64,000 nt of DNA from Lentimicrobiaceae bacterium (GTDB lineage: Bacteria > Bacteroidota > Bacteroidia > Bacteroidales > JAGNHN01): positions 1 to 64,000 of the forward strand of contig JAGNHN010000014.1 of NCBI GenBank assembly GCA_018001695.1, in the 5' to 3' direction. Position 1 is the stretch's first letter. Each line of letters begins with the position of its first letter. This document shows positions 1 through 8,211 of this stretch, piece by piece. The notes under the pieces were generated by a model, which searched no databases, was not told where the DNA came from, and saw nothing but the letters and a program-made list of their open reading frames with translations. The translations under genes were made by a program, and so were the position numbers.

Positions 1-185
1 TGCTACCCTGCAGTTCCAGAAACGGTGGAAAACCAAAATCCTTGGCTGGCCAACGATAGTAAACCAACTATTTATTTACTTTGAAAGCAGGATTAATGAC
101 AGTGACACAGTTTAGTGAGCACTCCCTATTGGATCAACATATTTCTGTAAAAACATATATTTGTAGTATTCAAAATCGCAGCAAC

Positions 186-914
186 ATGGAAAAGATAGAA
201 GCATTGGGATATATCCTTAAAAAGGAAACCCTGGCAACCCTGCATTATCCTTCTGAACTCAGTGATCTGGTGCTGGAAGACATGGCTCCCTACCCCGGCT
301 ATTACGACCTGTTCAATATTCCCCGCACTGAGAAGGAACTGCTGCCCCAGAGCATTTTCTTTGTTGTGCGTTCCTACCAGCAAAAAGAAGAAGATGACAT
401 GATCCGCGTCACGCAGCGTATCAAAGCTGCAAACCCTGATTATGTCTTTGATGCTGTGTTCGGCAATCTGACCGTCCTGAACGAGCCGGCCAACTGTATC
501 CGCTTGTATCTGAAGGATCTGGATCTTATCCCCAAGCTGCTGGACGCCTACCGCTCGGCCGGCGCCATCTTCGCCCGCCACCGTCAAATCCCCAACTTCA
601 CCAGCCTCATCAAACTGCGTAAGTTCTTCGAAATGGAAGCCCTGGACCAGGGACTTTATAAAGACAAGGACCAACCCGATACGTATTATTTGGAGATGCC
701 GGTGCCTTCGGATTGGGATACTTTCTACGAAGTGTACCAGAATATCAAGCATAGCTTCGAATTTAAATATTACGATGCCGCCATCGGTTCCTTCTATCGT
801 AAATGTGGTCTCATCGACTTCATTCGCCTTTATTCCCCGGATGCTTCCCTTTCGCAACTGAGCATGCTGCGCGATAAGTTCCGGTCAGAAGTGGTTCGCC
901 GTAATCCATCCTGA
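186..914 (+). CDS. Conserved-looking hypothetical protein
   Basis: I do not recognise a family. The reading frame stays open upstream to 81, but the 35 residues before the methionine at 186 look unlike a domain start, and the ATG at 186 (MEKIEALGYIL) is followed by ordinary soluble-protein sequence, so I place the start there (242 residues). There is no signal peptide and no membrane segment. The protein is rich in aromatic and charged residues (a KYYDAAIGSFYRK stretch near the C-terminus), which suggests a cytosolic alpha/beta protein. It lies on the same strand as queA and mobA, with a 72-base gap to the next gene. The alternative upstream start at 81 cannot be excluded. Confidence 0.7.
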   Translation: MEKIEALGYILKKETLATLHYPSELSDLVLEDMAPYPGYYDLFNIPRTEKELLPQSIFFVVRSYQQKEEDDMIRVTQRIKAANPDYVFDAVFGNLTVLNEPANCIRLYLKDLDLIPKLLDAYRSAGAIFARHRQIPNFTSLIKLRKFFEMEALDQGLYKDKDQPDTYYLEMPVPSDWDTFYEVYQNIKHSFEFKYYDAAIGSFYRKCGLIDFIRLYSPDASLSQLSMLRDKFRSEVVRRNPS

Positions 915-986
915 TCTTCACGGGCCTTATAGTCCATCCCGATGGAATACTGATCCGGATCCTTTGATTCTCCAGCCACACTATCC

Positions 987-1253
987 ATGAATGCCGAAGA
1001 ATTCATGCGCCTTCCCCAACGTGACCAGTTGGGTTATACCCTGGAAGCCGGGCGTGAACTGATGCATCGTATATATTTGTATTATATCGTCAAACTTTAT
1101 TTGGTCGAAGATTTCTATGTCGAACTTTGGTACCGGATGAACCAAAATCTCATCGATAAAATTCTTGTGGTAGATCTCGACGATGTCATACATCTTTATG
1201 AGAAGGAGATAGATATTTCAGACCTCTTTGGGAATGGTCGGATGGGAAAATGA
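987..1253 (+). CDS. Small hypothetical protein upstream of queA
   Basis: An 88-residue cytosolic protein with many tyrosine, leucine and acidic residues and a predicted helical core (LMHRIYLYYIVKLYLVEDFYVELWY). I do not recognise the family. Its stop codon overlaps the queA start in an ATGA arrangement (1250-1253), which supports a real translated gene coupled to queA. The strand-shadow reading in the same place has no such context. No motif allows a function to be proposed. Confidence 0.68.
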   Translation: MNAEEFMRLPQRDQLGYTLEAGRELMHRIYLYYIVKLYLVEDFYVELWYRMNQNLIDKILVVDLDDVIHLYEKEIDISDLFGNGRMGK

Positions 1254-2479
1254 ATATGATGGATGCATGGGACTTACCCGCTGCGGGTTTTCAATATGAT
1301 CTTCCTCCGGAAAAGATCGCCTTACACCCCCTGGCACAAAGGGATGCCTCTCGGCTGTTGATCAGCAACGGAATGGGTATTCAGGAGGATGTGTTCTCCT
1401 CTCTTCCCGCCCTGTTGCCAAACAATAGCCTGCTGGTGATCAATGATACGCGGGTGGTACACGCCAGGCTGGCATTCCGGAAGGACAGTGGTGCCCGTAT
1501 CGAGCTGTTCTGCCTGGAACCGGTGGATCCTTTCACGGAAATACAACAAGCATTCGGAGCTGCATCGGGTGTCGTCTGGAAATGCCTGGTAGGCAACGCC
1601 AGGAGATGGAAATCGGGCTCGCTGGCATTAAAGGGTGAGGGATTCAGCCTGTATGCCAGCTTGGAATCGAAGCTGCCAAAAGAAGCGCTGATCCGTTTCA
1701 GTTGGGAGCCATCCGCGTGGCCCTTTGGTAAAATACTCGAATACGCCGGACAGGTGCCCTTGCCTCCCTATATTCAGCGTGACCCTATCCCTGAAGATGA
1801 TCAGCGATACCAAACGACCTATGCCGCAGCCGACGGCAGCGTTGCAGCACCTACTGCCGGACTGCACTTTACAGAGGCGGTATTCAGGGAATTGCATGCC
1901 AGGAAGGTAGATGTCGCAAGGCTCACACTACATGTGGGAGCCGGAACCTTCCGCCCTGTCACATCAGATACAGTCCGCGACCACAGTATGCACCGGGAAC
2001 AACTGCTTGTGACCATCGACAGTATACGCCACATCCTGGAACACCCCGGAAACGTAATTGCCGTTGGCACTACCTCGGTCCGGGTACTGGAAAGTCTTTA
2101 CTGGTATGGATTATCACTCCTGCAGGATCCGGACCGTCCCTTTCATATTGATCAATGGGAGCCATACCGGCAGGATAAGGACGCATGCACACGCCGTGAG
2201 GCGCTTCATGCGGTTGTTAAATATATGGAGCGCAAGGGCATCACGGTTTTGCAGGGGAGCACCCAGCTGATGATCATACCTGGCTATACCTGGCGCACCA
2301 TCGATGGTATGATCACCAATTTTCACCAGCCCGGCAGCACCTTGCTGATGCTGGTGGCCGCTTTTATCGGGGATTATTGGAAAGAGGTATACAGATACGC
2401 ACTGGATCATGGTTTTCGCTTTCTCAGCTATGGGGATGCCTGTTTGTTTCTCCCTACTGCCAAAACACAGCTTACATGA
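1250..2479 (+). CDS. queA: S-adenosylmethionine:tRNA ribosyltransferase-isomerase QueA
   Basis: QueA transfers and isomerises the ribosyl part of S-adenosylmethionine onto preQ1 at the tRNA wobble position, giving epoxyqueuosine. Family signatures are clear: VINDTRVVHARL near residue 65, YAAADGSVAAPTAGLHFT around 195-210, LTLHVGAGTFRPV, then AVGTTSVRVLES and the C-terminal TNFHQPGSTLLML. At 409 residues it is longer than the roughly 350 of the E. coli protein; the extra length lies mainly in the segment before the final motif, a layout I associate with Bacteroidota. The ATG overlaps the stop of the upstream small gene, and its own stop overlaps the mobA start (ATGA at 2476-2479), so the three genes are probably co-translated. 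Confidence 0.96.
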   Translation: MNMMDAWDLPAAGFQYDLPPEKIALHPLAQRDASRLLISNGMGIQEDVFSSLPALLPNNSLLVINDTRVVHARLAFRKDSGARIELFCLEPVDPFTEIQQAFGAASGVVWKCLVGNARRWKSGSLALKGEGFSLYASLESKLPKEALIRFSWEPSAWPFGKILEYAGQVPLPPYIQRDPIPEDDQRYQTTYAAADGSVAAPTAGLHFTEAVFRELHARKVDVARLTLHVGAGTFRPVTSDTVRDHSMHREQLLVTIDSIRHILEHPGNVIAVGTTSVRVLESLYWYGLSLLQDPDRPFHIDQWEPYRQDKDACTRREALHAVVKYMERKGITVLQGSTQLMIIPGYTWRTIDGMITNFHQPGSTLLMLVAAFIGDYWKEVYRYALDHGFRFLSYGDACLFLPTAKTQLT

Positions 2480-3102
2480 CCGGAAAGCCTGCTATCGGTG
2501 GTATCGTCCTGGCTGGTGGCAAGAGCTGTCGCATGGGAGCAGACAAAGGCAGTATCCAATTGGACGGCTGCGCCCTGGTTGAGCTTGCAGCACGTAAGCT
2601 GGGCGAATGGTGTACCGAAGTCGTCATCAGTGCGAATGATCCCACCTATGCTCGCTATGGATACCGGCTTGTTCAGGATATTTACCCCTCACATGGGCCT
2701 ATGTCCGGTCTATACAGTGCCCTGCTGGAGCTGGATTACCCGCATAGCGTGGTACTGGCTGCAGATATGCCTTTGTTTCCATCGGCCTGGCTGGGTTATC
2801 TGATATCCGAATCAAACGGACATGAGATCGTCTTACCCATCGGACCGGGCGGTTTTCCTGAGCCTTTGTCGGGTGTTTACCCCCGCATTGTTTTGCCAGA
2901 GATAGCCTATTGCCTGGAAAATGGTTTGCTTGCCATGCAGGCTTTGCTGCAGCGTTTTCCGGTACGCTGTGTCAGGGTTCCTTCAGGAGAGAATATATCA
3001 CAGGAGGATGCCTTTCTGAATGTCAACACGCCTAAAGAGCTTGAGAAACTGGCTTCACGGGGTTACTACACAAGATTCGAAAACCGTGAAGGAGGGGAAT
3101 GA
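2476..3102 (+). CDS. mobA: Molybdenum cofactor guanylyltransferase, MobA family
   Basis: MobA attaches GMP from GTP to molybdopterin to make the guanine dinucleotide cofactor used by DMSO-reductase-family enzymes. The nucleotide-binding signature LAGGKSCRMGADKG is at the N-terminus, followed by QDIYPSHGPMSGLYSAL and the metal-binding AADMP motif; the C-terminal FLNVNTPKEL is also typical. The frame is open further upstream inside queA, but the ATG at 2476 overlaps the queA stop and starts directly before the signature, so I use it (208 residues). The molybdopterin oxidoreductase at 8208-10451 is a natural client. Related nucleotidyltransferases (MobA-like CTP transferases) are the main alternative. 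Confidence 0.87.
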   Translation: MTGKPAIGGIVLAGGKSCRMGADKGSIQLDGCALVELAARKLGEWCTEVVISANDPTYARYGYRLVQDIYPSHGPMSGLYSALLELDYPHSVVLAADMPLFPSAWLGYLISESNGHEIVLPIGPGGFPEPLSGVYPRIVLPEIAYCLENGLLAMQALLQRFPVRCVRVPSGENISQEDAFLNVNTPKELEKLASRGYYTRFENREGGE

Positions 3103-4270
3103 GCAGATATGGCTGAAGGCAGCCGTCGCGGGAAGCATCTGGGCTTCAGTGGAGATCATCGCCGGCAGTGCACTTCACAATATGCGGGTTCCCTTTTCCG
3201 GGTCGCTGCTGGCGGCCATGGGGGTGATTCTACTGACGGCCTTTGCCATGCGCTGGCGCACGACGGGGATGTTCTGGAGGGCAGGATTGATCTGTGCCCT
3301 GATGAAGTCGGTCTCTCCCAGCGCAGTCATTCTGGGCCCAATGACAGGGATCCTGCTCGAGGCAGTCCTGCTGGAGCTGGGGTTCCGGATATTCAGGTTT
3401 GGCCTGGCCGGCGCTGTCTTCGGTGGTATCATGGCCGTGTCGAGTGCCCTGCTGCACAAGATCATCAGCCTTACTATCCTATATGGAAGCGATATCCTGA
3501 CCATTTATGTCAACATTTTTCATTATGCCGCAAAACAGGTCAGGGTGCCCGATGCCGGTGTGACGGAACTGTTGCTGATCCTCACTGCCGGATATGCATT
3601 GCTCGGTAGTGGGGCAGGGTACCTGGGATACCTTGCCGGAAAGAAGCAGGACCTGCAGTCTTCGGCTTCAGATAAAACCGCAGGATGGCCAGAGCGCAAA
3701 ACCGGTCCTGCTCTCGGCCTGCCGCAACATCTGGCCTGGTTTTTCCTTCATTTGGTGGTCCTACCTCTGGGGCTGGTGGCCATCAGTGTGTGGCCGATGG
3801 AAGTATACCTCCCCTTGACGGGGCTCTATCTGGTTATGGTACTGTTCAGATACCGGGGTCTTTTTCAACGCCTTGCCAACAAATCTTTTTGGATCCAATT
3901 GTTGATTGTGGCCGTATTGAGTTCCCTGTTTTTTCGTAATCCGGCGGATGACTGGACATGGATCAACCGGCCCGGTCTGCGTGTCGGACTGGAGATGATG
4001 CTTCGGGCTGTCTTTGTCGTGATCACCTTCAGGGCATTGAGTTTCGAGCTCCGTCATCCCGCCATACGTCAGTTTTTACAGCGCATCGGATTCCGGAAGA
4101 CATCCGAGATGCTGGAAGTGGCGTTCGGTATGTTACCCGCTGTCGTACAAGGATTTCCACCTGTAAGGCAGTTGTTTCTGCATCCCGTCCGGTCGCTGGG
4201 CTCCCTGGTGGTCCTGGGTGATCGATTACTCGAAGAAGTGAAATACGGTAATGTTGAAGGCGATGCCTAG
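3020..4270 (+). CDS. Polytopic membrane protein of unknown function (possibly ECF-transporter-like)
   Basis: About 416 residues with roughly eight hydrophobic segments: five or six in the first half (WASVEIIAGSAL, LLAAMGVILLTAFAM, ILGPMTGILLEAVLLELGF, TELLLILTAGYALLG), a charged linker near residues 205-230, then three more. The first half recalls substrate-binding S components and the last 100 residues recall EcfT-type coupling proteins, but this is inference only and no ATPase is nearby. The start is uncertain: ATG at 3020 overlaps mobA by 83 bases, and GTG at 3086 would shorten it by 22 residues and reduce the overlap. Its TAG stop shares the CTAG at 4267-4270 with the convergent rhodanese gene. 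Confidence 0.72.
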   Translation: MSTRLKSLRNWLHGVTTQDSKTVKEGNEQIWLKAAVAGSIWASVEIIAGSALHNMRVPFSGSLLAAMGVILLTAFAMRWRTTGMFWRAGLICALMKSVSPSAVILGPMTGILLEAVLLELGFRIFRFGLAGAVFGGIMAVSSALLHKIISLTILYGSDILTIYVNIFHYAAKQVRVPDAGVTELLLILTAGYALLGSGAGYLGYLAGKKQDLQSSASDKTAGWPERKTGPALGLPQHLAWFFLHLVVLPLGLVAISVWPMEVYLPLTGLYLVMVLFRYRGLFQRLANKSFWIQLLIVAVLSSLFFRNPADDWTWINRPGLRVGLEMMLRAVFVVITFRALSFELRHPAIRQFLQRIGFRKTSEMLEVAFGMLPAVVQGFPPVRQLFLHPVRSLGSLVVLGDRLLEEVKYGNVEGDA

Positions 4271-4917
4271 CATCCGCCTTCGGTGACCGATTGCTTTTTT
4301 CGTTTTACCGGGGCAAGCTTTTCAGGCTGAGGTGCAGCGACATCTCGTGCTATTGACGGTGCCAGCCCGCTTTCATCACGTACACGGGTCATGATGGCCT
4401 CATAATCATAGCGGGGAAGTTCGCTGAAACTGTCCGGAGAAGGAGGTGCCAGGGTGTCGCGGTTCAGCCAGGCCCTGTAACCACCCTGGAGGACGTACAC
4501 CCTTTGCAATCCAAGCTGTTGCAGCAGCATCCATGGCCCAACGGCATCCTGCTGGTCGTCACCATAGAGGACAATATCCGTACCTTCCTTGTCCAGGTCG
4601 CGTAACATCTGTAAGCCTTTCTTGTCAAGCAATACATGTACCGGAATATTCAGGGCGCCGCTAAGATGTTGTTTATCAAATTCATATCCGGGGCGGATAT
4701 CCACAAGCAGAACGCCGGAAGCTGCAGGATTATCCATCTCTTGAAGGGTATTGGCCGCATACAGCAGCGGATGCTGCCGGGTCTTGCTCAAAGCGCCCGT
4801 CAAATCATCGGTATACTGAAGGGAAGGCCTGTCCACGCTCAGCAGTCCGACAAGGATCACGATCATGAAGGCAAGCACCAGCAACAGGAGTCGGTTCAAT
4901 TCATTTGGCTTTTTCAT
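4267..4917 (-). CDS. Membrane-anchored rhodanese-like protein without catalytic cysteine, C-terminal -EGGC
   Basis: A 216-residue protein: N-terminal membrane anchor (LLLLVLAFMIVILVGLL, residues 10-26), a rhodanese domain at about 65-150 (VLLVDIRPGYEFDKQHLSGALNIP, then VYVLQGGYRAWL), and a basic tail ending in KRKKQ-xxxx-EGGC. Active rhodaneses carry a cysteine directly after the strand that here reads IVLYGDDQQ; that position is glycine, so the loop cannot form the usual persulfide. The only tail cysteine is the very last residue. The anchor orients the domain to the periplasm. It is the last gene of the psr-like operon, 13 bases after its paralogue. A sulfur-carrier or scaffold role is inference. 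Confidence 0.88.
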   Translation of the reverse strand: MKKPNELNRLLLLVLAFMIVILVGLLSVDRPSLQYTDDLTGALSKTRQHPLLYAANTLQEMDNPAASGVLLVDIRPGYEFDKQHLSGALNIPVHVLLDKKGLQMLRDLDKEGTDIVLYGDDQQDAVGPWMLLQQLGLQRVYVLQGGYRAWLNRDTLAPPSPDSFSELPRYDYEAIMTRVRDESGLAPSIARDVAAPQPEKLAPVKRKKQSVTEGGC

Positions 4918-4930
4918 GGTCTTGCAGTAT

Positions 4931-5557
4931 TTAGCATCCTCCTTCCAATTTGGTTTGCTTCTTTCGTGGAGTAAGCGGCAGGCTTTGCTGCTGGGTGACA
5001 GGTTCCCCGGGGCTCAGGGCCGGGCTCCCGGCGCCAGTGAAGAACTGGCGGGCCCCCAGGCGGCAAAGATAGCGGTCATGCTCACTGCCTGCGTCTGATG
5101 GTGAAGGCTGACGAGGTTCCAAAATCGTCTCCACCCATTGGTCCAGTCCTCCTTTCATGATATGTATATGATTCATCTTCATTCTCTTGCACAACATCCA
5201 TGCCTGTTCTGCCAGCATACCATCGGCGGAGATAAAGACAATACTGCGGGTATCATCGGCAAGTACATCCAGGAAATCAGGTTGCATTAAGGAGTCGATC
5301 GGAATATTGATACTCCCGGGCAGGCTGAAGCGGGCGAACTCGGATCCAGGCCGTACATCAGCCAACAGGAGCAGGGGATCGCTGTCGATGATCATCTTCG
5401 CCACCTGGTCGGTTGTGTAATATCTTGTCTGGTCTTTGATTTCATCCAGCAGCTGATCCGGGGGTATTTCAGCAACATTGACCCGCATGGGGAGCAGCCA
5501 CAGCATGATTCCGGCCACCACGGCCAGAGCAGCAATCAGGAGATAGCGTGTATTCAT
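4931..5557 (-). CDS. Second membrane-anchored rhodanese-like protein, C-terminal -EGGC
   Basis: A 208-residue paralogue of the next gene: N-terminal anchor (LLIAALAVVAGIMLWLL), rhodanese domain (LLADVRPGSEFARFSLPGSINIP and IHIMKGGLDQW), then a long low-complexity linker and a tail ending RKKQTKLEGGC. The active-site loop reads IVFISADGML, with serine where the catalytic cysteine should be. There are cysteines in WMLCKRM, in the linker (YLCRL) and at the C-terminus. It lies 12 bases after the YeeE-like gene in the same operon. By analogy with Sud, which feeds polysulfide sulfur to PsrA in Wolinella, these proteins may pass sulfur to the reductase, but the chemistry must differ from a normal rhodanese. 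Confidence 0.88.
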   Translation of the reverse strand: MNTRYLLIAALAVVAGIMLWLLPMRVNVAEIPPDQLLDEIKDQTRYYTTDQVAKMIIDSDPLLLLADVRPGSEFARFSLPGSINIPIDSLMQPDFLDVLADDTRSIVFISADGMLAEQAWMLCKRMKMNHIHIMKGGLDQWVETILEPRQPSPSDAGSEHDRYLCRLGARQFFTGAGSPALSPGEPVTQQQSLPLTPRKKQTKLEGGC

Positions 5558-5569
5558 AGCGGGTGGGGG

Positions 5570-6181
5570 TTAGTATTCGACTTTACGGACACGTTTTTGA
5601 ATCAGCGCGGTTACATAGAACGCCATCAGCGCCATGACGATCAGGAGTAAGGCAAATAATCCGGCAGGAATATGGAGGGATTCATATACCCGGACACCGC
5701 CCAGGGAGTTCTTTTCGAACAGTGTCTGCAGCATCGGGAAGGCTTCGGAGAATATCAGGATCCCCAGAAACATCCCGCCGGTAAACACCAGGGCGTCGAT
5801 CTTGCCGATCGCCAATCCGCATATACTGGTCCCCGGACAAAAACCACCCAGGATGAAGCCCAGACCCATCACCACACCCCCCACGATGGCAGCCTGGATG
5901 TAATATGGGTTTACATATAACATATTGTAATCCAGCCACCCGGCATGGTTAAAGAAGAGTAGTCCACTCATCGCGGTAATGGCTGCGGTGAAGAATACGC
6001 GCAAAACGGTGAAGTCATATCCATAGAAAACACCGGCCAGCACCCGGGAGGAGGAAAATCCGGAGGACTCCAGGACAAACCCAAAAGCGATGCCTATCAG
6101 CAGGGCGATCAGGTTGTTCCAGTTTCCATCTATCAATTGGTTCGGAATAAGAGGTCCCATGGCATGTATGATTAGATCCAA
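5570..6181 (-). CDS. YeeE/YedE-family permease, C-terminal half
   Basis: Polytopic protein of 203 residues with five to six membrane helices and the family cysteine motif GGFCPGTSICG near residue 112. YeeE/YedE (TsuA) proteins take up thiosulfate or related sulfur compounds, passing the substrate between conserved cysteines. Here the family is split into two half-size proteins, this one and the gene just upstream, which it overlaps by 10 bases. An internal methionine at residue 8 would remove the overlap. Its position between the NrfD-like subunit and the rhodaneses points to handling of sulfur for the reductase. The substrate cannot be read from the sequence. Confidence 0.88.
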   Translation of the reverse strand: MDLIIHAMGPLIPNQLIDGNWNNLIALLIGIAFGFVLESSGFSSSRVLAGVFYGYDFTVLRVFFTAAITAMSGLLFFNHAGWLDYNMLYVNPYYIQAAIVGGVVMGLGFILGGFCPGTSICGLAIGKIDALVFTGGMFLGILIFSEAFPMLQTLFEKNSLGGVRVYESLHIPAGLFALLLIVMALMAFYVTALIQKRVRKVEY

Positions 6182-6702
6182 AGTTTTCTGAAGAAATAGG
6201 CAAAGATGTATCCAGAGCCGAAGATAGCGAGCATGGTCACGAAGCCGGCGGTGCTCAGGACGGCCATCCCACTGAGGGCGGCTCCGCTGGTACAGCCACG
6301 TCCCAGCTGTGAGCCGAAGCCGAACAGCATGCCACCGGCAGCAGCTGCCAGCAAGCGCACCCGCGAAGTGATGCGGGGAGCGTGTTCCACTTTGAACTTC
6401 AGCCGGCCTGCCAGTAGTCCGGACAGAAAAGCACCAGCCAGGACGCCGAGTACTTCAAAGACCAGCCAGTTGTTGAGCGGATGTTCATCATCGCTCAGAA
6501 ACTGACTATAATAGGCTGATTCTCTTGCATGATCCGGAGCAACAACATCCACTGTCGTCACAACGGCGCTTTTGACCGCTCCGCTGGCGCCCAGTCCCCG
6601 GCCAGTAATGAAAAAGGTGGCCAGCAAAATCAGGCCCAGGAGAAACCCGCCAAGGTAGGGGTTCAGATAGGGTTTTTTTTGATCTGATATCATGATATTC
6701 AA
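6172..6702 (-). CDS. YeeE/YedE-family permease, N-terminal half
   Basis: A 176-residue membrane protein: first helix at about 17-33, then a periplasmic loop of about 50 residues, helices at about 80-100 and 115-135, the cysteine motif GRGCTSGAALSG near residue 134, and a last helix. The family is linked to thiosulfate and sulfur-compound transport. It probably forms a heterodimeric permease with the following gene, because each half supplies one conserved cysteine motif. It starts 16 bases after the NrfD-like gene and is co-transcribed with it. The internal ATG at residue 4 is an equally possible start. Confidence 0.88.
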   Translation of the reverse strand: MNIMISDQKKPYLNPYLGGFLLGLILLATFFITGRGLGASGAVKSAVVTTVDVVAPDHARESAYYSQFLSDDEHPLNNWLVFEVLGVLAGAFLSGLLAGRLKFKVEHAPRITSRVRLLAAAAGGMLFGFGSQLGRGCTSGAALSGMAVLSTAGFVTMLAIFGSGYIFAYFFRKLWI

Positions 6703-6718
6703 TGTTTTATCTTAACAA

Positions 6719-7660
6719 TCAATAGAGATAACGGGTAAGTTGACCTGCCTCCACCATGATAAACCGGAACACCAGCCCCCCAAACAAAATCAAAAGAGAG
6801 GGGATGGCAACAGGCACATGGTAACCCCGGATCTCCAGTATTTCGAGGATAGCAGGAAATATCAGCCCCAGGACGACGACAAAGCCCCAGAATGAAACAG
6901 TAAAGGGACCGCCCAGGAAAAGATTTGCGGCTTCGATCTGGACAGCCGAGCTTGCCAGAAAACCCATAAAGAGGTGGACGATGAAAAACAATTCAATACC
7001 GATCAGTATAATGTCGATGCGGCTTAGCAGCCGTCGCTCTGCAGGATTTTTGGACATCCACATGGTTGCTGCGACACCTGTCGATAATCCGGACACCAGA
7101 AAGAGGGGGCCCAGCAGAGAGGTGTTCCACAAAGGGCGGGCGTTGAAGGCCGAGAGCAGGATACCGGTATAGATGCCCAGGATGATGGACAGGATGATCA
7201 GGGCCCAGGCCAGGGGTTTTCTGTTCCGGATCACCAATCCTTCAAAACGCTCCAACCACGCCCAGCGCCAGCGCCAGGATGGAATGGCTTCTTTCAGGTA
7301 GCTGGCGACCCAGAGGAAGGACAGTGGGGTGATGATCATCAGTACCCAGGCTCCCCATGACATGGGTGACTCCAGGCGGATCGTCATGTACAGGCGCCAG
7401 AAGTACAGCTCGTGTTTTAAATCCAGGAACAAAGCCAGCAAGCCTAGCACAAGGGCTCCCGGAACCAGAAACGGGGCCCATTTGACCACAGTCGGCATTT
7501 CCTTTTCTTTTCCGAGAATGGTATACAGGGCCGCAAAGAACAATATGCCGGCTGCCAGACCTCCCAGAAACAGATAGACCGGGATATGCCAGTGCCATAG
7601 GTTCAGGTATGGGTCGATACCCGGGTTCATTCGTCCACTTATCAGGATCTCTTCTTTCAT
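6719..7660 (-). CDS. psrC: NrfD/PsrC-type quinone-interacting membrane subunit
   Basis: A 313-residue integral membrane protein with about eight helices. The start region DPYLNLWHWHIPVYLFLGGLAAG is characteristic of NrfD/PsrC, as are the GAWVLMIITPLSFLW and GLSTGVAATMWM segments. The family carries no cofactor itself but exchanges electrons and protons between the quinone pool and the ferredoxin subunit of CISM-type enzymes. It sits 17 bases after psrB, matching the usual A-B-C order. It could serve a polysulfide, thiosulfate or tetrathionate reductase; the sulfur genes downstream favour a sulfur substrate, though which one is not visible. Confidence 0.9.
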   Translation of the reverse strand: MKEEILISGRMNPGIDPYLNLWHWHIPVYLFLGGLAAGILFFAALYTILGKEKEMPTVVKWAPFLVPGALVLGLLALFLDLKHELYFWRLYMTIRLESPMSWGAWVLMIITPLSFLWVASYLKEAIPSWRWRWAWLERFEGLVIRNRKPLAWALIILSIILGIYTGILLSAFNARPLWNTSLLGPLFLVSGLSTGVAATMWMSKNPAERRLLSRIDIILIGIELFFIVHLFMGFLASSAVQIEAANLFLGGPFTVSFWGFVVVLGLIFPAILEILEIRGYHVPVAIPSLLILFGGLVFRFIMVEAGQLTRYLY

Positions 7661-7677
7661 CTCTGAAAAAGTTATGC

Positions 7678-8211
7678 TTACATTAAAAAGAACAACTGGG
7701 GTTTGGTACCTGCTTCCGGCGCCAGCACCTTATACTTACGGTTTCGCAAGGCCAGGCTTACCTCACTGTTGGGATCATCCAGATCGCCGAAATACATACA
7801 TTTCGTAGGACAGACCTCAACACAGGCAGGCTTCTGCCCTTTGCGTATGCGGTGTATGCAGAATGTGCATTTATCGACATAGCCTTCCGGGTGGGAATAC
7901 CTGGCATCGTAGGGGCAGGACTGGATACAGGCACCACAGCCAATGCATTCCTTTGCAGTGACGAGGACAACGCCCCCTTCCACGATGTGGCTGGCACCGG
8001 TCGGGCAGCAGCGGACACAAGGGGCATTATCACAATGATTGCAGCGCTCAGAACGCAGTTCCAGCTCCACATTTGGATAGGTTCCATCGACCGTCTCAGC
8101 GATCCAGTCACGGCAATAGCCGATGGGAACATTGTTTTCGGTCTGGCAGGCAACGACGCAATCGCTGCATCCGACGCATTTACGCGTGTCAATGGCCATG
8201 GCGTACCTCAT
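7678..8211 (-). CDS. psrB: Four-cluster ferredoxin subunit, PsrB/PhsB type
   Basis: A 177-residue iron-sulfur protein with four cysteine sets: CVGCSDCVVAC with a partner cysteine in IGYC, CNHCDNAPCVRCCP, CIGCGACIQSCP and CTFCIHR with ACVEVCPTKC. These would bind four [4Fe-4S] clusters forming a wire between the membrane quinone subunit and the molybdenum subunit. There is no signal peptide; in this family the subunit is exported by hitchhiking on the Tat-targeted catalytic partner. Its ATG overlaps the psrA stop (8208-8211), indicating translational coupling and equal stoichiometry. Confidence 0.93.
   Translation of the reverse strand: MRYAMAIDTRKCVGCSDCVVACQTENNVPIGYCRDWIAETVDGTYPNVELELRSERCNHCDNAPCVRCCPTGASHIVEGGVVLVTAKECIGCGACIQSCPYDARYSHPEGYVDKCTFCIHRIRKGQKPACVEVCPTKCMYFGDLDDPNSEVSLALRNRKYKVLAPEAGTKPQLFFLM

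Noticed and set aside
3109-3609. A 166-codon plus-strand frame starting just after mobA
   Set aside because: It overlaps in another frame the hydrophobic membrane-protein gene, and its Gly/Arg/His-rich sequence does not look like a protein.
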